Assembly: GCA_001970855.1 (NCBI GenBank)
Contig: LSSN01001062.1
Coordinates: forward strand, 1 to 45,108
DNA: 45,108 nt
Reading direction: 5' to 3'
Origin: Smittium culicis
Lineage: Eukaryota; Kickxellomycota; Harpellomycetes; Harpellales; Legeriomycetaceae
Of the stretch, positions 38,247-45,108 are shown piece after piece. A program made the position numbers and the translations under genes. Below the pieces are notes generated by a model. It did no database searches, had not been told where the DNA came from, and saw nothing but the letters and a program-made list of their open reading frames with translations. The stretch's first letter is position 1; each line of letters opens with the position of its first letter.

Positions 38247-38838
38247 GGTTTGAAGTGCTTACCTGTGGTTTATTTGCTTAAATAGTGTACTATGAATAGT
38301 TCATTATACAATAACTGTAGGCAGTATTGTACCATCTTTAGCTGGGGATAGCGAAGCTATAAGCCAGCAATTCAAAGGGGCTTTTCGAAACAATGTAGAT
38401 CTGCTAAGTTAATTAAGACTGGGATAATCTTTGTGCTAAAGCCATGCACTCGGCGGCACTTTGGAGCTCAGGCTTTTATCAATTTATTTTAGTATAGAAA
38501 GGTCAAACATTCCTGCTTTAGAGTTGGATCTAATCTTTTTTTTTTTGAACTCGCTAGATCTAATTCTGGCTAGAAGCTCATTGTTATATACTAATACGAT
38601 TTTGCTTTAACGAGCTTAATTGCATGACTGCTTGTACTCGGTAATCTAGCCAATTAGAATCGATATCTGGGGAGATTTCTCAATTGGTAGATTGAAATAA
38701 TTTCCATTTAGGTACGCAGCCAGTAGACCTAGCAGAGGAATTTATATCTAACTGGGTATTCGCCTTTTTATGCTTTGCGTATACTTGTCTATATTTCAGA
38801 TTAGCTTTAATAAGAAGTTTACAGCATTTTATTTTTCC
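38247..38838 (-). repeat. About 590-bp interspersed repeat, arm 2 of an inverted pair
   Basis: Reverse-complement partner of 20803-21392, about 17.4 kb away. Matching landmarks here are CTTTAGCTGGGGATAGCGAA at about 38337, GCCATGCACTCGGCGGCACT at about 38441, TCCTGCTTTAGAGTTGGATC at about 38511 and CTGGGTATTCGCCTTTTTAT at about 38752. A 62-codon minus-strand frame (38868-38680) partly overlaps it and contains STGCVPKWKLFQSTN, the counterpart of a broken frame in arm 1. Outside the stated limits the two flanks are unrelated. Confidence 0.9.
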
Positions 38839-41800
38839 AACAATACTCATCATACCAAAAAAAGGCATATGAAGGAAACTGATCGAAGTGAACTTTTTGA
38901 TTCATCTTAACTCTATTCTCTAATAAATTATAATATTATTATTGGCTGAAAAAAGACGTTTTTTCTATTTTATATGTTATTCTTTTATGATGAGAGCACC
39001 TATATGCGTAAAGTATTACAGTTTACAAAATTTTATATTTAACTATTCTACAATAAAAATTTTTAGTAACTTTTTTAACAATTGATACTTAAAAGATGAA
39101 ATGAATAAATATAAAAATCGATATGCCATTCAATTCTTCCAATAGTATTTATATCTGTAAAATATTCAGTTAAATAGTTTTTAGCTGCTTTAAAGCGCTT
39201 TTTTCTTCAGGGTCCCCCATATTATAAAAATTTATGTATTAATTGTATTCGTTTTATCTATTAGCTGATGTTTGTTTATGCAGTTTTATACACTGTTCCT
39301 ATTTAGATTATCAAATTCACTCTATAAATATGATTCCCTATATATGCGATTCTTTATGAAAATCATTTTATCAACTAAAGTGTTACAGTGTATGAAAATT
39401 AATATTTAATTTTAACTCAATATAGAAAATTTATGGTTTTTTTATTTACTATATGTTAAGTTTGAAATTAATAAATAAAAAAATCAAAATACCTTTTCTA
39501 CTCTCCCAATAGTTTTGAAAAATAATGATCATTCAGGTCAACAGCATCAAACTGCAACAAAATGTTCTCTTCGTTCAGAATCTCCCATATTACAATATGG
39601 AAGATTTTTAGGGGAAACGGGATTTTTTTTTCTTTGAAATCCTATTTGCTTAATTAATAAGTAAACGTATTGGTTGTATCAGATAAATCATCCAATGATT
39701 TTTTCTAATATGATATAACAATAAATCTTAAAAACGTAGACTAGGAAAAATTTGATACAAAAAGTTCTGCTCATCAAAATAAACTCCCATATAGCAAATA
39801 GTGGCACTAATTATCATTAATATATCATTGGCCAATAGTAGATAAATACTAGCGAATTTTTCTTTGAATCAATCCACTGCTTTTGATATTTACTAGATAA
39901 AATCACCATTTACAGTTCCACAGGATACATGATAATTAATTAATTAACTGATGGGCATATAACAGTGTAAATTTTCATACAGTTTTGCGATTGGATTTAA
40001 AAATTTTGCCTATTTGAGGTTTTATCTAAAGTATTTGTATTTTCCCAGATTGTTTTTTCCAAACTAAGACTTTAATACTTGAATACAATTCCATAATAGG
40101 CATGTAGTCTTACGATTAAAATGTTTGATAAAATTTGAGATATCGCGAATAATTTTTTTTTCCCCTATGAATTGGGAACTTTTACATAGTTTCACCAATA
40201 GGAATAGATGAGATCACATTAACCGTTTCCCGCCCAATACCTTATATTTAAATCAATTTTGATTCGCTTGTGATTTATAATTAATTAACTATTTGCTAAC
40301 CTATTCAACAAACCAATTATATTTAATTATTTTAATTAAATTTTTTTTATCGAAATCAGTTGGCTAGATATGGTGGATCAAACACTGACTACCGCTCTGG
40401 AAAGGGTTAATGAAATACTCTTAGTGTTGCATTGCTAATCAAGAGTAATATTGCCTATAATTGATTATAGGTTTTGATCTAATCTTGGATAAATTCATTA
40501 GAAACAGCCTAAAGTCTTATAGTTTGCATTTTTACAGACTAGGCTCTAGTTTATAATTATCGTTAATCATGTCTATAGTTTCTGCTTACCCCTAAATTGA
40601 AATAGGTCTTGGTGAATATAATATTTTCTTGGACAATGGTATAAGAATTGTATTTATATAGCTTTAAGATAAATTATCCTAATCAACTCTAGAGCGACTA
40701 AAGGTCTTTTTTTTTTAATATCAAAATCTGTGTATTGTATTTATTGTCTCTAACCTTTGAATTTTTTCATATTTGCTCTTTTATACTTAGGACTTGACAC
40801 AGCTAAGTATTACAAATTACGTTATTTTTTTTAATTGGATAGTTTTTTTGCAACCTGGAATTTCTATATTTTTGTGAACGAGATTCATTTGAAAGAATGG
40901 ATATTTCTAGCTTATATAATTATATATTATTAATTTGAATTAGTAGATCCAAGTATATTGTTTCACATACACTTTATCATTCAAAAGCAAACTCAGCTCT
41001 ATTGATAATTAATTTTTATACGATTGGTAGAAAATAAATGAAGGTACAGCATTTCTAAAATAGATAAAAATTAATATACGAGACTATTAGAGTAAGATAT
41101 ACTTTTTTTCTTATAAATACTAATTACAATGCGATCCAGATGAAACCATTGGCTATATCATCAATTATGCCGGATAATACTATCCTACATATTAATTATA
41201 TTAATACCCAAGCTGATTAGCAGGAAAGATTTAAAATATGAATCGCATTTCGAAACAATCGTCCATATATGCTCAAACTCTTGTCACAAAAATAGTAATT
41301 TTTAACAAAAAAATTTTTATTGTGTAATTAATATGATAAACAATCTACTCTTGTATTAGCGGCGCTGATTCTGGGTATGATACAGTATTAATATAACATT
41401 TTCTCGAAAGATTACTAAGCGCGCGATTGAATAGGTAATTAAAAAGTGTTACACAAAATTATCCATCTTTTAAATTCCAAAAATATTATATATACATATA
41501 ATAGTAGATTAAATTAATCTGAAATCAAGTAAAGAAAAACCGTTTTTTTTTTTATATTGAAAGCTATATTGACTATTGAAAAGAATTTCGGCCGCCAATT
41601 AAGAAGATGAAACACATCTGAATTTAAATCAATCTCACGAAGTAAATTTATTGATTTGTATTTATGAGCTGGGACTAAAATTAGATTATCAAATATTTAT
41701 AAAAAAACTCAAAAAGAACAAGTATTTAGTTTGCCTTGATTATTAAAATATGCATATTTTTCATACTTAAAAATCATAAAAATATAAATAGATGGAAATC

Positions 41801-41994
41801 GCCACTCATGATGATATCCAAAATTATTAATATAGATTTTTTTTACCAGATAGAAAATATAATATATAGCCTAACTTTTCATTCTGATAATATTTTTGTT
41901 GTATATCTGCTATTATAATTTAATTACACATATCATTAAAAACAGATTCAAGTTTTTGTAAATAATAAAAAAAATACTAAAGTTTTTTTTAAAA
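38839..41994. other. AT-rich spacer with degraded dispersed repeats
   Basis: No gene seen. Reverse-orientation copies of the GGGAGATTCTGAACGAA repeat lie at about 39528-39600 and a relative at about 39763-39800. A reverse copy of the palindromic family (CTGACTACCGCTC, then GGAAAGGGTTAATG) lies at about 40340-40417. The last few hundred bases should hold the PTR2 promoter. Short open frames such as 41736-41918 look like chance. Confidence 0.55.
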
Positions 41995-43533
41995 ATGAGA
42001 GTAAAAGAATTTAAACCGGAAACTGCCACCTCAAACGAGTTCACAGAAGAACACTCTTACACAATCCCCAAAGATTACCAAAAAGGAATCCCAGGAAATC
42101 TAAAGTTAGCCTCAAAGCTTGTAATTGTTACCGAGCTCTGCGAGAGATTTACCTTTTATGGAATTTCTGTGATGCTGCCCAGTTACCTTATAGACGTTTT
42201 CGGTTTATCAAGCTCAGAGACCGTTTTCAGGGCTAAAGCATTCAGTTTTCTGGCTTACTTTTTCACTATTGTCGGCGCTATTGTTGCTGATGAATGGTTT
42301 GGAAAATTCAAAACTGTCATGATATTTTCAATTTGGTATTTTGTTGGAACTGTTATTCTTTCAGTCACATCAATGGACTTTTTATCAGTTTCTGGAAAAA
42401 ATGTCGGTTTCATAGTCGCAATTTATGCGTTTATTGCTTTCGGCACTGGCGGTATTAAAGCAAACGTTTCCTCTTTTGTCGCCGAACAAGTTGATCCTGT
42501 ATTTAAAAAAACTAAGAACCCAGGTATTTACATCGACCCCAAACTAGCCATCGAAAGATGCTACAGATATTTTTACTGGGCCATCAACACCGGCGCTATT
42601 TTAGGCCTTGCTGTATGTCCTCAGCTTGCAAAAAGAGCAGGGTATGCCTCTGGATACTGGTCGACTGCAGCCGTAAACTTTGTAGGGTTTGGAATATTTT
42701 TTTTGGGTCGCTCGAAGTACAAAATGGTCAACCCATCTGAATCTGCATTAAAAAAGGTTTATAGAGTTATTAGCTACGCCAGAAAAAACAAAAAAACAGA
42801 TTCTGATCATTGGTTAGATGCTGCAAAAGGAGTAAACTCGCCTCAGTGGAACGACGAGTTTGTAGAAGGGCTAAAAGGATCTATTAAAGCCGTAAAAATT
42901 CTGTGTTTTTTGCCTATATACTGGATGTTATACATGAATGTTACTGATAACTTTATTTTGCAAGCAAGAAGAATGAAAGAGCCATCATGGATTTCATCAG
43001 ACCAATTGATATTATTGGTTCAATTAACTCTTGTGATTCTAATTCCTTTATACGATTACTTCTTCATCCCATTTTTAAGGTTCAGGAATATTAAATTTGG
43101 GCCGATCAAAAGAATCACTATTGGTTTCGTTCTAATAACGTTGGGCTTCATTTATACCATTATCACTCAAAAGAGAATTTACAATTCGCCTCCTTATTTC
43201 AATTTCACTGCACCTGGATCAAATTTAGACCAAAAAAATAACATTTCACTTTGGTGGCAAATCCCGTCCTTCATCTTTCTTGGGTCATCTGAAATTTTTG
43301 CCTCTGTTACAAGTCTAGAAATTGCATTTTCCCTATCTCCTCCTGAGCTAAAATCTCTGCTTAATTCACTCAGTCTTTTTACTATTTGCTTAGGAAATCT
43401 TTTAGGAATGTCATTATCAAAACTCAGCTATGATCCTATCATTTTGAACGTTTATATCGGCGAAGCTTGTGCTATGATTGTAACAACCATAATATTCTTT
43501 TTCTGCTTCAGAAGTTTTGATAAAACTTATTGA
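41995..43533 (+). CDS. PTR2: Proton-coupled di/tripeptide transporter, POT/PTR2 family, 512 aa
   Basis: Imports small peptides across the plasma membrane driven by the proton gradient (major facilitator superfamily, about 12 helices). The first family signature is visible at residues 47-56 as ELCERFTFYG, fitting ExxERFxYYG with Phe in place of the first Tyr. The second signature follows as FGTGGIKANVSSFVAEQ (family form has Pro after Lys). The C-terminal half has the typical WWQIPSFIFLGSSEIFASVT helix with the conserved Glu. The hydrophilic N-terminus is about 38 residues and the whole protein is slightly shorter than many fungal PTR2 proteins. There is no intron, unlike the four other genes. 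It ends with TGA. The substrate range cannot be read from the sequence. Its base composition is less AT-rich than the flanks, as expected for coding DNA. Confidence 0.95.
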   Translation: MRVKEFKPETATSNEFTEEHSYTIPKDYQKGIPGNLKLASKLVIVTELCERFTFYGISVMLPSYLIDVFGLSSSETVFRAKAFSFLAYFFTIVGAIVADEWFGKFKTVMIFSIWYFVGTVILSVTSMDFLSVSGKNVGFIVAIYAFIAFGTGGIKANVSSFVAEQVDPVFKKTKNPGIYIDPKLAIERCYRYFYWAINTGAILGLAVCPQLAKRAGYASGYWSTAAVNFVGFGIFFLGRSKYKMVNPSESALKKVYRVISYARKNKKTDSDHWLDAAKGVNSPQWNDEFVEGLKGSIKAVKILCFLPIYWMLYMNVTDNFILQARRMKEPSWISSDQLILLVQLTLVILIPLYDYFFIPFLRFRNIKFGPIKRITIGFVLITLGFIYTIITQKRIYNSPPYFNFTAPGSNLDQKNNISLWWQIPSFIFLGSSEIFASVTSLEIAFSLSPPELKSLLNSLSLFTICLGNLLGMSLSKLSYDPIILNVYIGEACAMIVTTIIFFFCFRSFDKTY

Positions 43534-43790
43534 CGACCTTCATAGTTTCTTATAAAATTAAAATTTTCCTGCTAGAAATTAAATTTTGCGCATCTATCTT
43601 CATAAAATCATTGTATTATTATTTCCATATTTGCTCTTAATATATCTAAAAAATAAAATAAAAGATTACTTACTTCAAAATTTGTCGAGTTTTTTCAACC
43701 ATAAATTAAAATGTATCTATTTTATAAAAATAAGAAAAATTCTCCTCTGATATTGATTGTTATTTAGAATATTTGAAGCCAATCGCATTT
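43534..43790. other. Short 3' flank of PTR2
   Basis: AT-rich and without a frame. It probably contains the PTR2 3' UTR and polyadenylation site; AATAAA-like hexamers (AAATAAAATAAA) lie at about 43650-43662. Confidence 0.4.
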
Positions 43791-43800
43791 TTAGGTATAA

Positions 43801-43832
43801 ACCAGTTGGAATCAACAGCCGACCCAACTGGT
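43801..43832. repeat. 9-bp inverted repeat (hairpin) at a composition boundary
   Basis: ACCAGTTGG at 43801-43809 and CCAACTGGT at 43824-43832 form a perfect 9-bp stem with a 14-nt loop. It lies where the sequence changes from AT-rich PTR2 flank to clearly more GC-rich DNA that runs to about 44240, so it may mark the start of an inserted element. Confidence 0.6.
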
Positions 43833-43940
43833 GCACCGTAAACCGATATTTGGCCCTCTCTGTCCACATGCAGATCACAGCGTAGTGGACATTGGACGCT
43901 CTTGAGGTACCGGCGAAAAAATCAAAATGAAAAAATCAAA

Positions 43941-44228
43941 ATGAAAAAATTACTATTGGCTGAAAATAATTTTGTCAGATATAACCAATTTACAGTGCTA
44001 GCTGAAGCTGAAATGGGCGTAAATGAGATTTGTGCGGGCCTAATCGACTCTGTTTGGGATCAATCTGCTCGACTCGGTGCGCTGGATGCACCTGGCGAAA
44101 CCATAAAAACAGTGCTCTCAAAAATCACCATCAAAAAAATAAAAAAGCGGCGAAAAAAATTTCGAAGAACTCTCTCTCTCTTAGAAAAGTTTTTCTTGGG
44201 CGAGCCAATAGGATTAGAGAATCTATAA
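43941..44228 (+). CDS. Uncharacterised small ORF, about 95 aa, upstream of the ORF1-like frame
   Basis: From the ATG at 43941 the frame runs 95 codons to TAA. The first half is mixed and slightly acidic (LAEAEMGVNEICAGLIDSVW); the second half is strongly basic (KKIKKRRKKFRR). I do not recognise a family. It lies in the less AT-rich unit that begins near 43800 and ends about 360 bases before the ORF1-like start at 44592. It could be part of the 5' region of that element, a remnant of another gene, or chance. No intron or neighbouring exon is apparent. Confidence 0.3.
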   Translation: MKKLLLAENNFVRYNQFTVLAEAEMGVNEICAGLIDSVWDQSARLGALDAPGETIKTVLSKITIKKIKKRRKKFRRTLSLLEKFFLGEPIGLENL

Positions 44229-44591
44229 AATTTTATTTCTTATCTACTATTCACTTTTTTTTACGCCCTTACTAAATAAAATTGACTATAACCATCGAAC
44301 ACGTAGTCTATCGACTTTAACTTATTAATACAACTTTGTTGACCTTTCCAAGAGCTACATTTTGGTACAAGTCTGGTCTCTTTAGACAAAGCTTAACTAT
44401 TGCAATTAAATTGTAAGTGCCAAAGTTTGGAGCACGGTTTTAATTAGCCAAATCGAGAAAAAAAAAGCACGCAAATCGCCGAATTTAACGAATTTGATTA
44501 TTTCAACTAATTTGCGACGCATAAAAAAGCCTACACAAAAAAACTAAAAAAATAAAACAAAAGCACAAAAAAAAAAACTTTACCTAACACT
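44229..44591. other. Leader region before the ORF1-like frame
   Basis: No gene seen. The last 130 bases are A-rich with long A runs and short G/C-containing words (AAAAAAGCACGCAAATCGCC, then TTTGCGACGC). This resembles an untranslated leader of a retroelement ORF1. Confidence 0.35.
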
Positions 44592-45108
44592 ATGGCCGCC
44601 GAAAAACCTTTTAAGCGTGCTAGGAACACGTTTAGTGATGTCTTGAAGGGAAATCTATCTCATGGAACCCCCAAGCCCATCATTATAAAAAAAAATGAAC
44701 CAAAAAAGATCAAATCTATTTTCAGATACGATCAAAAACTTGATATGAGCCAGTATAGAGATGTTTCAATCAAACATCTGCTATATGGAGGGAAACAAAC
44801 TAGCCTAAAACGACTGTGCCAAAATGGCTCAGATCGTAAAATTGGAATTCCCTGGGCGCAGTTTCAAGGAGACCATATGAACGCTCTCTATAAACTCGCC
44901 CACGATCTTGATGGCTCTATCTACATAAGAAAAGATGACCATCGAGCTAGAATAACATATTTTATATTTAGCAAAAAGGAAGATGCAGAAAGCGCGATGC
45001 AAAGGAAATTCTCACACAATCTAAAGGAGATAGAGATGTACCAGACCGAAAAAATAGAGGAGGACATCACAGTCGTCAACATCCCAAATCTTGGAGATGT
45101 TGATATAC
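44592..45108 (+). CDS. LINE ORF1-like (gag-like) protein, N-terminal part, runs off the right end
   Basis: From ATG 44592 (context CACTATGGCC) the frame stays open for 172 codons to the window edge with no stop. Codon use is even, with far more G/C than in the genes to the left. The N-terminus is basic (AAEKPFKRARNTF), followed by GIPWAQFQGDHMNALYKLAHDLDGSIYIRKDDHRARITYFIFSKKEDAES. That alternation of strands and helix suggests an RRM-like or gag-like nucleic-acid-binding fold, and ITVVNIPNL near the end looks like the first strand of a further RRM-like unit. Together with the LINE relic at the left end, this fits ORF1 of a non-LTR retrotransposon, possibly a recent copy. That is an inference; a host gene cannot be excluded. 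Confidence 0.5.
   Translation, partial: MAAEKPFKRARNTFSDVLKGNLSHGTPKPIIIKKNEPKKIKSIFRYDQKLDMSQYRDVSIKHLLYGGKQTSLKRLCQNGSDRKIGIPWAQFQGDHMNALYKLAHDLDGSIYIRKDDHRARITYFIFSKKEDAESAMQRKFSHNLKEIEMYQTEKIEEDITVVNIPNLGDVDI

Noticed and set aside
1..45108. CRISPR arrays, bacterial operons, tRNA and rRNA genes
   Set aside because: No regularly spaced repeats with unique spacers, no ribosome-binding-site organised gene strings, and no tRNA- or rRNA-like sequence were seen. The spliced genes show the DNA is eukaryotic.

Overview
The window is extremely AT-rich nuclear DNA from a eukaryote, most likely a fungus. Five intact protein genes can be assembled. Four of them have short spliceosomal introns (mostly 64-140 nt, GTAAG/GTAAT-type donors), and TAA, TAG and TGA all end genes, so the genetic code is standard. 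The gene set is fungal in character: a Cch1-type calcium channel, a Pns1-type CTL transporter, a PTR2 peptide transporter, the lariat debranching enzyme Dbr1 and a Cid1-type nucleotidyltransferase. The style of the LINE reverse transcriptase and the base composition recall early-diverging gut fungi such as Harpellales, but that placement is a guess.

Layout. 1-15.4 kb is a gene desert. It holds a decayed LINE ORF2 (1-700), a perfect 8-bp minisatellite (about 7378-7660), a decayed hAT transposase (about 12040-13980, minus strand) and palindromic repeat debris (14.5-15 kb). 15.5-20.3 kb holds two convergent RNA-processing genes, a five-exon Cid1/TUTase-like gene (+) and two-exon DBR1 (-). 20.3-22.7 kb is repeat-containing spacer, including one arm of a 590-bp inverted pair. 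22.7-25.3 kb is a two-exon CTL/Pns1-type transporter gene (-). 25.3-29.4 kb is AT-rich spacer. 29.36-37.2 kb is a 16-exon Cch1 calcium-channel gene (-), which naive ORF calling breaks into many fragments. 37.2-42 kb is repeat-rich spacer with the second arm of the inverted pair. 42.0-43.5 kb is an intronless PTR2 gene (+). From about 43.8 kb the base composition rises and a new, probably LINE-derived unit begins, with an ORF1-like frame running off the right end.

The most informative result is the Cch1 reconstruction. All 15 introns fit GT-AG and phase, giving 2,179 codons plus a stop. The deduced selectivity ring is Q/S/E/E instead of four glutamates, and the S4 segments carry few positive charges. 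I see no CRISPR array, tRNA or rRNA, and no evident new defence or biosynthetic system. The remaining unusual content is mobile-element debris and several dispersed repeat families. The three membrane proteins (channel, CTL transporter, peptide transporter) are not visibly linked functionally, as is usual in a eukaryotic genome.
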